Of a DNA stretch of 15,853 nucleotides, positions 1 to 5,855 are shown piece by piece. Made by a program: the position numbers and the translations under genes. This DNA comes from Haloferacaceae archaeon. Its GTDB lineage: Archaea; Halobacteriota; Halobacteria; Halobacteriales; Haloferacaceae. Under the pieces are notes generated by a model. That model saw nothing but the letters and a program-made list of their open reading frames with translations. It was not told the origin of the DNA and did not search any database. Position 1 is the first letter of the stretch; each line of letters begins with the position of its first letter. The DNA lies in NCBI GenBank assembly GCA_003554115.1, contig PWFE01000053.1, positions 1 through 15,853 on the forward strand, read 5' to 3'.

Positions 1-119
1 GCTGGCATCTGGGCGTCGCCGCGCTGGTAGGCACCGAAGGCGTCTTCGAGTGCAGCGATAAGCTCGCCCATCGGCGCGTTTGCCCGAACGTCGTCGCCGG
101 CAAGCAGGAGTGTGTGCAT
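1..119 (-). CDS. Ornithine cyclodeaminase / alanine dehydrogenase (mu-crystallin) family protein, N-terminal fragment
   Basis: Only the first 39 or so codons are in the window; the gene continues past the left edge. The reverse strand from the ATG at 119-117 reads MHTLLLAGDDVRANAPMGEL and then IAALEDAFGAYQRGDAQMPA. The pattern of a short beta strand, a 'DV' turn, a helix ending in E-x-A-F-x-A-Y-x-x-G and then 'xQMPA' is what I know from the N-terminus of the ornithine cyclodeaminase/mu-crystallin family, which are NAD(P)-dependent enzymes acting on amino or imino acids. The substrate cannot be told from this piece; haloarchaea carry several paralogues. The start is supported by a TATA-like box 26 nt upstream. 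Family assignment is fairly confident, function is not. Confidence 0.65.
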   Translation of the reverse strand, partial: MHTLLLAGDDVRANAPMGELIAALEDAFGAYQRGDAQMP

Positions 120-140
120 ACCGAGTTTTTTTGTGAGCGC

Positions 141-148
141 GATATTAA
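141..148 (-). promoter_or_regulatory. TATA box for the cyclodeaminase-family gene
   Basis: The minus strand reads GTTAATATCGC here. The box centre lies about 26 nt upstream of the start codon at 119, so transcription would begin at or next to the ATG, giving a leaderless mRNA as is common in haloarchaea. Confidence 0.5.
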
Positions 149-440
149 CGAGTGGGGAACGGTTCGATAGCGTCGACGGCACAGCCACAGGCTACTACGA
201 ATTAGAGAACTACTAACAGCAGAATGGTGTTCGTTTGCGGGTCGGTCCGGTGAGTCAGCCGGTGGTCGATATGAAAGTCAGTGGCCTGACTTTGATCGTC
301 TCGTGGGGGCCGACGTCGCCGGCCGCCCGCTCGACATCCAGGCGGTTTGCCACTCGCCAGTGGCTCATTTTTTCCCGCCTCGCTTACATCGTGTCACCGA
401 GCTTGCTCGGTGGCTTATGTGGAATTTAAGTCCTTGACTT
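149..440. other. Gap between thermosome and cyclodeaminase genes with three perfect hairpins
   Basis: No convincing protein gene is present. Three perfect short inverted repeats occur: AAAGTCAG/CTGACTTT with a TGGC loop (274-293), GCCACT/AGTGGC with a CGCC loop (349-364) and CACCGAGC/GCTCGGTG (395-412). The last one lies 29 nt past the thermosome stop and may help end that transcript, although no strong T-run follows it. On the minus strand, AAGGACTTAAA (436-426) matches the box in front of tRNA-Ser. A 37-codon reading frame starting MSHWRVANRL runs from 368 to 255 on the minus strand after a GAGG-like motif; I do not recognise it and cannot say whether it is translated. The stretch 149-250 shows nothing clear. 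Confidence 0.4.
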
Positions 441-2114
441 TCACATTGCGCCGCCCATACCACCCATACCGCCCATGCCACCCATGCCGCCGGGTGCGCC
501 ACCTTCCTCGTCACCGTCTCCTTTGGTCGAGAGATCGCCGGCGGCAATGATGTCGTCGATCTTGAGGACGAGGTTTGCGGCCTCTGCGGCGGAGGCAATC
601 GCCTGCTCTTTGGCGTGGGCTGGCTCAACGATGCCGGCCTCATACGTGTCTTCGACGTTACCACTGAAGGCGTTTAGTCCAGCGTGGGTGTCGCCGCCCT
701 CGTGTTCGGCACGGAGGTCGACGAGCAGGTCGATCGAATCGAGACCAGCGTTTTCGGCAAGCACACGAGGGACGAGTTCGAGCGAGTCGGCGAACGCTTC
801 GACAGCTAGCTGTTCGCGGCCCGAGACGCTGTCGGCGTAATCGCGGAGCCGGGAGGCGAGTTCAACCTCTGGTGCACCGCCGCCGGCGAGCACGCGGCCG
901 TCCGAAACCGTAGTGGAAACCACATCAATCGCGTCGTTAATTCCGCGTTCGAGTTCGTCGACGATGTGGTCGGTCGAACCGCGGAGCAACAGCGTGACGC
1001 CGTGGACCTCATCGCCAGTGCCTTCGACGTAGAACAGCTCGTCGTCTTCGTCGCGGCGGACCGACCCCTCACCGAGATCGCTGGCGGTCAGCGAGTCGAG
1101 ATCGGAGACAACCGAGCCACCGAGGACGTTTTTGAGGAACTTGATGTCGGATTTCTTCGTCCGACGGATAGCCAAGATTCCCTCTTTGGCCAGATAGTGC
1201 TGGGCGAGATCGTCAATTCCCTTCTGACAGAAGACGACGTCTGCGCCGCTTTCGACGATCTGCTCGACTTTCTGTTTGAGCTGGGCTTCCTCTTTGTCGA
1301 GGAACTGCTGGAGCTGCTCGGGCGTCTCGATCGACACTTGGGTGTCGACGTCGGCCTCTTCGATCTCGATTGGCTCGTTCAACAAGAGCGTGTCAGCCGA
1401 CTCGAAGTTCGTCGGCATGTCGTCGTGGACCGGGTTCTTGTTGATAACCGCACCAACAAGGAGATCTGACTCACCGGCCGACCGACCGGTCTGAGTCTCG
1501 ATTTTGACGTTTTCGAGATCGACGACGTGGCTGCCGTCGTCGGCTTCGACGGTGACCTGCTGGACGGCGCGGACGACGAGATCGGCGAGGACGTCTTTTT
1601 CGAGCTCGGCACCCTTGCCGGTCATCGATGTCTCGGCGACTTTTTTGAGGAGTTCCTCGTCTTCGGGGTCGACGGGTTCGGCGATGTTGTCGACTTCCTC
1701 GCGGGCTTTCTCGCTGGCGAGATGGAAGCCTTTGATGATTGCCGTTGGGTGAATCTCCTGTTCGAGGAGGTCTTCAGCGTTTTTCAGGAGTTCGCCGGCG
1801 ATTGCGACGGCCGTGGTGGTGCCGTCGCCTGCTTCGTCTTCCTGTGTTTCGGCGACCTCAACGATCATCTCGGCGGTCGGGTTGTCGATGTCCATCTCGG
1901 TGAGGATGGTGACGCCGTCGTTGGTGATGGTGACATCGCCCATCGAGTTGACGAGCATTTTGTCCATTCCCTTCGGACCGAGTGTCGAGCGGACAGCTTC
2001 GGCGACCGACCGAGCTGCCGAAATGTTGTACTGCTGGGCGTCCTTATCCTGGACGCGCTGGGAGTCTTCTCCAAGAATGATCATCGGCTGGCCTTGCTGC
2101 ATGCGCTGACTCAT
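441..2114 (-). CDS. Thermosome subunit (group II chaperonin)
   Basis: This 557-aa protein is a full-length subunit of the archaeal CCT-like chaperonin, a double-ring ATP-driven protein-folding machine in the cytoplasm. Visible ATP-binding motifs are LGPKGMDKM (residues 45-53), NDGVT (65-69), GDGTTT (96-101, with the conserved Asp), GINDA (391-395, second catalytic Asp) and GGGAPE (411-416). The apical-domain region lies between about 210 and 370. The C-terminus is a run of GGM repeats ending GGAM, the flexible tail that projects into the ring cavity. The start ([15 protein letters not shown]) agrees with haloarchaeal relatives and lies about 33 nt from a strong TATA box. The gene appears monocistronic. 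Haloarchaea usually have two or three paralogues, so I cannot say which one this is. Heat induction is expected for the family but no heat-shock site can be shown here. Confidence 0.97.
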   Translation of the reverse strand: MSQRMQQGQPMIILGEDSQRVQDKDAQQYNISAARSVAEAVRSTLGPKGMDKMLVNSMGDVTITNDGVTILTEMDIDNPTAEMIVEVAETQEDEAGDGTTTAVAIAGELLKNAEDLLEQEIHPTAIIKGFHLASEKAREEVDNIAEPVDPEDEELLKKVAETSMTGKGAELEKDVLADLVVRAVQQVTVEADDGSHVVDLENVKIETQTGRSAGESDLLVGAVINKNPVHDDMPTNFESADTLLLNEPIEIEEADVDTQVSIETPEQLQQFLDKEEAQLKQKVEQIVESGADVVFCQKGIDDLAQHYLAKEGILAIRRTKKSDIKFLKNVLGGSVVSDLDSLTASDLGEGSVRRDEDDELFYVEGTGDEVHGVTLLLRGSTDHIVDELERGINDAIDVVSTTVSDGRVLAGGGAPEVELASRLRDYADSVSGREQLAVEAFADSLELVPRVLAENAGLDSIDLLVDLRAEHEGGDTHAGLNAFSGNVEDTYEAGIVEPAHAKEQAIASAAEAANLVLKIDDIIAAGDLSTKGDGDEEGGAPGGMGGMGGMGGMGGAM

Positions 2115-2142
2115 GATTCGTTCGACTGATTGTTTGTGATTC

Positions 2143-2150
2143 TATATAAA
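2143..2150 (-). promoter_or_regulatory. TATA box of the thermosome gene
   Basis: The minus strand reads AAAGATTTATATAGA, an A-rich BRE-like stretch followed by TTTATATA. The box is centred about 33 nt before the start codon, so the 5' leader would be only a few nucleotides. Confidence 0.75.
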
Positions 2151-2389
2151 TCTTTTGAGTGCAAACACAGGCACAGACTCCAACAGACCAGCCGGACAGC
2201 CATCAAAATACGCAGATAGCAGTCGGGTTGTGAATTTTTGTGTGGATATCTACCACACACCAAGACTGCTCACGACACCGTCTTCTGGCGGCTTTTATAT
2301 ACCATTATGAGCGCATCAATCGAGTTGGTAGTCGACACTAGGGAGTTACGTCGTGAGAAAACGAAGACAACAGACAAAAGGCCGACAGC
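2151..2389. other. Gap with a nested inverted repeat upstream of the thermosome
   Basis: No protein gene is supported. The region holds an outer dyad AGCAGTC/GACTGCT (2218-2224 and 2264-2270), a middle TTG/CAA pair (2228-2230 and 2261-2263) and an inner dyad TGTGTGG/CCACACA (2239-2245 and 2253-2259), all concentric. An AT box, TATATAAAA on the minus strand (2301-2293), lies about 27 nt before the outer dyad. This could be an operator region for the thermosome, a distal promoter with a structured leader, or a small RNA gene. Confidence 0.45.
2293..2301 (-). promoter_or_regulatory. Orphan TATA-like box
   Basis: TTTTATATA on plus, TATATAAAA on minus. Read on minus, initiation about 26 nt downstream would fall at about 2270, the first base of the nested inverted repeat. 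Read on plus, it would drive a transcript antisense to the 56-aa gene at 2390-2560. Orientation cannot be settled from sequence. Confidence 0.4.
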
Positions 2390-2560
2390 TCAGGTTTCGA
2401 GTTCGCTCGGATCAGTCAGAAAGTCGCTGTCGACACGCTCAGGCTCCGGGGGCTCGTCATGTTCGCCCAGCAACTCACGCTCGCGTTCGTTCAGTTTCGA
2501 TTCGAGTTGGGCGCGTTTGTTGCGGCCTTTCCGTTCGCGGCCTGCTTTCGTGTCTGGCAT
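2390..2560 (-). CDS. Conserved haloarchaeal small protein of 56 aa, function unknown
   Basis: It begins MPDTKAGRERKGRNKRAQLE and continues as a charged helix, ending in an acidic, Pro/Glu-rich tail (residues 31-56). The basic N-terminal half and acidic C-terminal half are distinct. No cysteines, membrane segments or catalytic motifs are seen. It resembles short 'xxDTKAGRE' proteins that I recall from many haloarchaea, with no known function. A longer in-frame start at 2725 would read through the tRNA-derived repeat, so I chose 2560. The start is also favoured by a weak TATA-like box about 28 nt upstream, giving a leaderless message. A nucleic-acid-binding role would fit the basic helix but is a guess. 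Confidence 0.65.
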   Translation of the reverse strand: MPDTKAGRERKGRNKRAQLESKLNERERELLGEHDEPPEPERVDSDFLTDPSELET

Positions 2561-2612
2561 TGTCAACCATGACAACACCACACATACATATGAGTCTTTC
2601 CCTTTTGACAAC
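2560..2612 (-). promoter_or_regulatory. Promoter and operator-like dyad of the 56-aa gene
   Basis: A perfect inverted repeat TTGTCA-ACCA-TGACAA (2560-2575) abuts the start codon, where a leaderless transcript would begin. A further TGACAAC copy lies at 2606-2612, 36 bp from the first. Between them, CATATGTATG on the minus strand (about 2591-2582), preceded by a GGGAAAG BRE-like stretch, is the likely core promoter. The arrangement suggests a repressor-type site, but no regulator is identified. Confidence 0.4.
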
Positions 2613-2680
2613 ATTTCACACAGTAGCAGGTGAGTCCAGGATACCGAACGGTGATGGCGCGATAGTAGGCACTGATAATA

Positions 2681-2808
2681 CCGGAAATGGGATTTGAACC
2701 ACGGTCGCTTCGCTCCCTGATTCAAAACCCTCTCAGTTACCGTTTTACCGAGCAGCAGTGATTGCGGCGCGATGGACGCGCCGCTGGATGGTGCTGCTCT
2801 GAAAGAAA
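2681..2808 (-). repeat. tRNA-tail-bearing structured element, copy 1
   Basis: This distal copy shares 22 identical bases with copy 2 (2689-2710 versus 2819-2840). It contains a T-arm-like sequence facing a near-complementary one, which gives an imperfect stem (about 2689-2730). It then has an outer stem GAGCAGCA/TGCTGCTC (2750-2757 and 2792-2799) and an inner hairpin GCGGCGCG/CGCGCCGC with loop ATGGA (2764-2784). Its tRNA-like end (minus: CATTTCCGGT) no longer matches the tRNA-Ser acceptor. It lies downstream of tRNA-Ser in the direction of transcription. Confidence 0.7.
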
Positions 2809-2937
2809 CGCCAGGAGAGGGATTTGAACCACGGTCGCTTTGCTCTCTGGTTCAAATCCACTCAGAAATCGGTTCATGGATCAGCGGGAATCGTAGTGCG
2901 ATGAAACGCACTGCTTGTGGGTGCTGATCCGAGAAAA
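2809..2937 (-). repeat. tRNA-tail-bearing structured element, copy 2
   Basis: Adjacent to tRNA-Ser on its 3' side. The plus strand 2806-2830 is identical over 25 bases to 2935-2959, which is the 3' part of tRNA-Ser plus 3 flanking bases. It holds a perfect 12-bp inverted repeat GGATTTGAACCA/TGGTTCAAATCC (2820-2831 and 2848-2859), an outer stem GGATCAGC/GCTGATCC (2878-2885 and 2923-2930) and an inner hairpin AGTGCG/CGCACT with loop ATGAAA (2895-2912). Both stems differ in sequence from copy 1 yet pair perfectly, which argues that structure is conserved. It has no 5' tRNA half and so is not a complete tRNA. Confidence 0.75.
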
Positions 2938-3018
2938 CGCCAGGAGAGGGATTTGAACCCCCGATCCCAAAGGGAACACGCTTTCCAGGCGTGCGCCTTA
3001 CCGCTCGGCCATCCTGGC
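2938..3018 (-). tRNA. tRNA-Ser (anticodon GGA)
   Basis: An 81-nt class II tRNA. The acceptor strands GCCAGGA (3018-3012) and TCCTGGC (2945-2939) pair perfectly, with discriminator G at 2938. The anticodon arm is CACGC-CTGGAAA-GCGTG, placing GGA at 2986-2984, which decodes UCC and UCU. A variable arm TCCC-TTT-GGGA marks a serine tRNA, and the T-arm is GGGGG-TTCAAAT-CCCTC. CCA is not encoded. It lies 28 nt after the stop codon of the small membrane protein gene, with a promoter-like box overlapping that stop codon. Confidence 0.96.
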
Positions 3019-3043
3019 CCGTAGTGATAGTAGCCCGCTTGCG

Positions 3044-3054
3044 ATTTTAAGTCC
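3044..3054 (-). promoter_or_regulatory. Promoter-like box of tRNA-Ser
   Basis: The minus strand reads AAGGACTTAAAATCG. The TTAAAA core lies about 30 nt before the mature tRNA 5' end and overlaps the stop codon of the upstream small membrane protein gene. The 11-mer AAGGACTTAAA recurs at 436-426 downstream of the thermosome. Confidence 0.55.
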
Positions 3055-3253
3055 TTCCCTTCGTGGCCAGCCATGGCTCGGCGAAATACGAGACAGTTCC
3101 GACTGTCACGCCAACTAACAGCCCGATCGAGAGCATCCCCACGTAGCTCGTCGGCAGCGAGTCGACTGCGATCAGATACCCTTGGGCCAACACGACGAAC
3201 AGCATGCCACCGATTATTCCCCACAGGAGACTGGATTTGGTTCGGCGTCTCAC
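3047..3253 (-). CDS. Small membrane protein, two predicted transmembrane helices
   Basis: A 68-aa protein with a basic start (RRRTKSS) and two hydrophobic segments, at about residues 8-29 and 37-58, followed by a short charged tail. The basic N-terminus suggests it faces the cytoplasm, making a helical hairpin. It starts with GTG, and that GTG overlaps the ridA stop codon (GTGA), so the two genes are translationally coupled and cotranscribed. I recall similar small hydrophobic proteins beside ridA in haloarchaea, but none with an assigned function. No catalytic motif is visible. Confidence 0.65.
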   Translation of the reverse strand: MRRRTKSSLLWGIIGGMLFVVLAQGYLIAVDSLPTSYVGMLSIGLLVGVTVGTVSYFAEPWLATKGRT

Positions 3254-3633
3254 GGCTCCAGCGTGGCCACGGCTTCGATTTCGATGTCGACACCTTTCGG
3301 CAGCGCGCCCGCCTGTACGGCACTCCGGGCCGGCGGCTCATCATCGAAATACGTGCTGTAGACTTCGTTCATTGGCTCGAAATCGTCGATATCAGCCAGA
3401 AACACCGTCGTCTTCAGGATGGCGTCCGCGCCTAGGCCCTCTGAGTTAAGAATCGCCAGCACATTGTCAAGTGCCTGTTCGGTCTGGGTGGCAATCGAGG
3501 CCTCCTCAAGCAGTTCGCCGTCGGGCGTCAGCGGAATCTGACCTGCCGTGTACAGCGTCGACCCATCGGTCGTCGCCTGGCTGTAGGCACCAACGGCTTG
3601 CGGTGCATCATCAGTGGATATCGTCCGTTTCAT
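3250..3633 (-). CDS. ridA: RidA family enamine/imine deaminase
   Basis: The 127-aa length is typical for the RidA/YjgF/UK114 family, which forms trimers that hydrolyse reactive enamine/imine intermediates such as 2-aminoacrylate released by PLP-dependent dehydratases. Family signatures are GAYSQA (15-20), the YTAGQIPLTPDG turn (28-39), the substrate-binding Arg103 in PPARSAV, and the C-terminal VDIEIEAVA strand with the conserved acidic residue. ilvA lies on the same strand less than 300 bp upstream, and its product makes the substrate of RidA; a 52-aa gene on the other strand sits between them, so they are not one simple operon. The 3' end overlaps the small membrane protein gene. Confidence 0.93.
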   Translation of the reverse strand: MKRTISTDDAPQAVGAYSQATTDGSTLYTAGQIPLTPDGELLEEASIATQTEQALDNVLAILNSEGLGADAILKTTVFLADIDDFEPMNEVYSTYFDDEPPARSAVQAGALPKGVDIEIEAVATLEP

Positions 3634-3729
3634 ACGTGGCTGTTCGATTCCAGCGCGAAAACTGCATCGTCAGCCGACCACTCAACAGGGCTGAAAAACC
3701 ATTACCTACACTGATGATAATGATATGCT

Positions 3730-3888
3730 ATGGCAATAACAGACACACAGTCGACCTCGCTGTGTCGACGCTGTGGGTTCACGGCGGCTTCGGGCAGCGA
3801 CGAGTGGAACGAGATCAGTGCGCCACCGTTCGACCGTATCACGCAGTGTCCCGAATGCGGCAGTACCGACGTTATAACTGGGCGGTAG
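3730..3888 (+). CDS. Small CxxC...CxxC zinc-ribbon protein (52 aa)
   Basis: The frame begins MAITDTQSTSLCRRCGF and ends CPECGSTDVITGR before TAG. Two pairs, C12-x-x-C15 and C40-x-x-C43, each followed by Gly, form a classical zinc ribbon. Proteins under 60 aa with such CPxCG-type motifs are abundant in haloarchaea, and most have no assigned function. It is transcribed divergently from ridA and converges on ilvA with 13 nt between stop codons. CTGAAAAACCATTACC at 3691-3706 sits about 27 nt before the ATG and could be a leaderless promoter. A regulatory or RNA-binding role is possible but not shown. Confidence 0.75.
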   Translation: MAITDTQSTSLCRRCGFTAASGSDEWNEISAPPFDRITQCPECGSTDVITGR

Positions 3889-3901
3889 TCACCGACTACT
3901 G

Positions 3902-5113
3902 TTATTTTTCCACAGTCACCTCGTAGCCCGCATCGCGGAGTGCGGCCAGCAGTTCGGCGGCATGCTGTGGCCCGTGCGTCTCCAACTCGATTTCGACTTC
4001 GGTGTCGCTCATCCCAATCTCTCGGGAGGTGCGCTCGTGGTGAATGGAGTAGATGTTGGCCTGCTGGTCGGCGATAATCTCGATGAGCCCTTGGAGTGCG
4101 CCGGGTTGGTCTTTGAGAACGGTCGTAATCTTCAGATATCGACCCATCTGGACCAATCCGCGCAGAATCACGGTCGTCAGTACGTTCATATCGATGTTCC
4201 CACCACATAGCGCGGGGACGATCACCTCGTCTGCTCGGTAGTCGAACCGGTTTTCGAGCAGCGCGGCCAGCGCGACCGCACCTGCCCCCTCGACGAGGGT
4301 TTTGCTCCGTTCTAAGAGTAGGGTCAACGCGAGGGCGATCTCCTCGTCTGAGACGGTGACGACCTCGTCGACCCTGCGTTGGATGATCTCAAACGGTTGT
4401 GCACCGACCGACCGGGTCGCAATGCCGTCGGCGACGGTGTCGACGCTCTCGCGAGCCTGGATTTCGCCGGCCTCTAGAGAGTCCGGAACGCTGGCAGCGC
4501 CCTCGGCCTGAACACCGATAATTCGGACATCGGGTCGCTGGCTTTTGATTGCGGTCGCAATGCCGGCGATCAGTCCCCCACCGCCGATGGGGACGACAAC
4601 GGTCTCAACATCGGGCTGTTGCTCAAGGATTTCGAGACCAATCGTCCCCTGTCCGGCCATCACTGCCTCGTCGTCGAACGCGTGAACGTATGTTCGGTTC
4701 TCCTCGCGTTCGATCTCGTGGGCTCTGATCTGGGCTTCCTCGTAGTCGACGCCATAGAGAACGGCCCGGCCCCCGTACCGTCTGGTGGCTTTGACTTTCG
4801 AGATTGGTGCGTGTTTCGGCATCACGATAGTGGAGTCGACGCCCGCGCGTGTGGCTGCAAGCGCGACCCCCTGGGCATGATTGCCTGCACTGGCGGTGAC
4901 GACACCGGCCGCCCGTTCGGCTTCGGTGAGCGTGGCGATCCGGTTGATCGCCCCCCGAATCTTGAACGCACCCGTCCGCTGGAAGTTCTCCAATTTGAGA
5001 TACACCTCGGCGCCGGTCCGTTCGGAAAACACATACGAATACTCCAGTGGCGTCACACGAGCCACCGCAGAAACCCGGTCTGCGGCCGCCTGAATCGCAT
5101 CAAATGAAAGCAT
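3902..5113 (-). CDS. ilvA: Threonine ammonia-lyase (threonine dehydratase) with C-terminal ACT domain
   Basis: This 403-aa fold-type II PLP enzyme converts threonine to 2-oxobutanoate and ammonia, the first step of the threonine route to isoleucine. Lys51 in RTGAFKIRGA is the PLP lysine. SAGNHAQG (75-82) and GGGGLIAG (177-184) bind the cofactor, and CGGN (303-306) is the pyridine-contact segment. Residues 326-401 form one ACT domain (ITTVLKDQPGALQGL...), a small-molecule sensor. Length and a single ACT domain fit the short TdcB-like class rather than the long E. coli IlvA type. I chose the ATG at 5113: the longer frame to 5275 contains the TATA box, and its extra 54 residues look non-coding. 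RidA encoded nearby handles its reactive intermediates. Biosynthetic versus catabolic role is not settled. Confidence 0.92.
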   Translation of the reverse strand: MLSFDAIQAAADRVSAVARVTPLEYSYVFSERTGAEVYLKLENFQRTGAFKIRGAINRIATLTEAERAAGVVTASAGNHAQGVALAATRAGVDSTIVMPKHAPISKVKATRRYGGRAVLYGVDYEEAQIRAHEIEREENRTYVHAFDDEAVMAGQGTIGLEILEQQPDVETVVVPIGGGGLIAGIATAIKSQRPDVRIIGVQAEGAASVPDSLEAGEIQARESVDTVADGIATRSVGAQPFEIIQRRVDEVVTVSDEEIALALTLLLERSKTLVEGAGAVALAALLENRFDYRADEVIVPALCGGNIDMNVLTTVILRGLVQMGRYLKITTVLKDQPGALQGLIEIIADQQANIYSIHHERTSREIGMSDTEVEIELETHGPQHAAELLAALRDAGYEVTVEK

Positions 5114-5174
5114 ATCCACTCTCGCCGGAGCGGCGGCTAATGGATTTCGGTGATTTCGGAAGGGAATTGGGGAA

Positions 5175-5222
5175 TGCACGCGTGTGACGTGCAACTGGGA
5201 CAACGGACTGTGAGTATAAAAA
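5175..5222 (-). promoter_or_regulatory. ilvA promoter with dyad at the start site
   Basis: The TATA box TTTTTATAC (minus, 5222-5214) predicts initiation near 5191 and a leader of about 78 nt, long for this group. A perfect dyad TGCACG/CGTGCA with a 7-nt loop (5175-5193) straddles or begins at that point. A second, weaker possibility is CCATTAG near 5142-5136, which would give a leaderless message and is preceded by two CCGAAATC direct repeats. Confidence 0.5.
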
Positions 5223-5319
5223 CATACGGCACGCGGAGTGAAAGTGAAAATCGATAGACAGCGAAGGGACAGCAACCAGCGTCAGACGGTCGTCAGTCAG
5301 GAGTCATCTGCGGTTAGTT

Positions 5320-5742
5320 TCAGTGAGAATTTGAGTGAATTCGAACATCATATGATTCGATGTACTGGCTCACCCGGCGGCTGAGTCCACCCGAGTTCGG
5401 CCACTCGACGAGGTCTTCGATGCCGAGTAGGCGCGGGCTACCGACGTACACCTCGACTGTGTCGACCGCAAACGGTGAGTCAGCCCCAGCATCCGTCGAC
5501 AGCGGCACCGACACCCGGCAGTACAACCCATCGTCGAGGCCCTCATATCTGTCGAGTACGCCCAACTCGGGCGTTTCGATGAGTCGACCGCTCGTCTGTC
5601 CACCGGGAGCCAGCGTCGGATACCGGCCGTCGACGCGGTGGAGCCCCTCGCATTGGGCCGGTGGACCGAGTGTGTACTGCTCGACGACGCTAGCGAGACG
5701 ATCAGGATCGGTCAACGTGCCGTAGACGAACACAACCACCAT
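5320..5742 (-). CDS. Gamma-glutamylcyclotransferase-like (GGCT/AIG2) family protein
   Basis: A 140-aa protein starting MVVVFVYGTLTDPDRL. The YGTL loop (7-10) is the hallmark of the GGCT-like fold, which binds a gamma-glutamyl or related moiety. RYEG (65-68) supplies the conserved acidic residue, and GLYCR (72-76) matches the family's 'Y-x-R' strand. Family members cyclise gamma-glutamyl amino acids or peptides, or remove gamma-glutamylamines, releasing 5-oxoproline. Haloarchaea use gamma-glutamylcysteine as their main thiol, so thiol turnover is an attractive but unproven role. It shares a strand with ilvA, about 200 bp upstream of it, but ilvA has its own promoter. Confidence 0.75.
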   Translation of the reverse strand: MVVVFVYGTLTDPDRLASVVEQYTLGPPAQCEGLHRVDGRYPTLAPGGQTSGRLIETPELGVLDRYEGLDDGLYCRVSVPLSTDAGADSPFAVDTVEVYVGSPRLLGIEDLVEWPNSGGLSRRVSQYIESYDVRIHSNSH

Positions 5743-5855
5743 TGGAGGTCTTTTCGACCGCCAGCAAGAAAATCATGGGGTCGGGAAAAACCGTCTCCGA
5801 CCTGCGAGCCATCTGGTAGATGGGTTTTTGGTTGTTCGGCAAAGAGTCCCGACAG

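Noticed and set aside
2238..2633. 131-codon plus-strand frame after the orphan TATA box
   Set aside because: It is antisense to the conserved 56-aa gene and is Ser/Arg-rich; antisense RNA is possible but not a protein.
2681..2937. Two further tRNA genes
   Set aside because: Only the T-arm and acceptor tail are present; no 5' acceptor strand, D-arm or anticodon arm can be formed.
2874..3344. 156-codon minus-strand frame across the tRNA
   Set aside because: It reads through tRNA-Ser (giving GWPSGKAHAWKACS) and the small membrane protein gene in another frame.
5114..5275. N-terminal extension of ilvA by 54 residues
   Set aside because: It contains the TATA box, has basic and aromatic composition unlike the rest, and homologues start at MLSFDAIQ-like positions.
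5281..5310. C/D-box small RNA suggested by GATGA and CTGA motifs on the minus strand
   Set aside because: The boxes do not match RUGAUGA and CUGA with suitable spacing or terminal stem.
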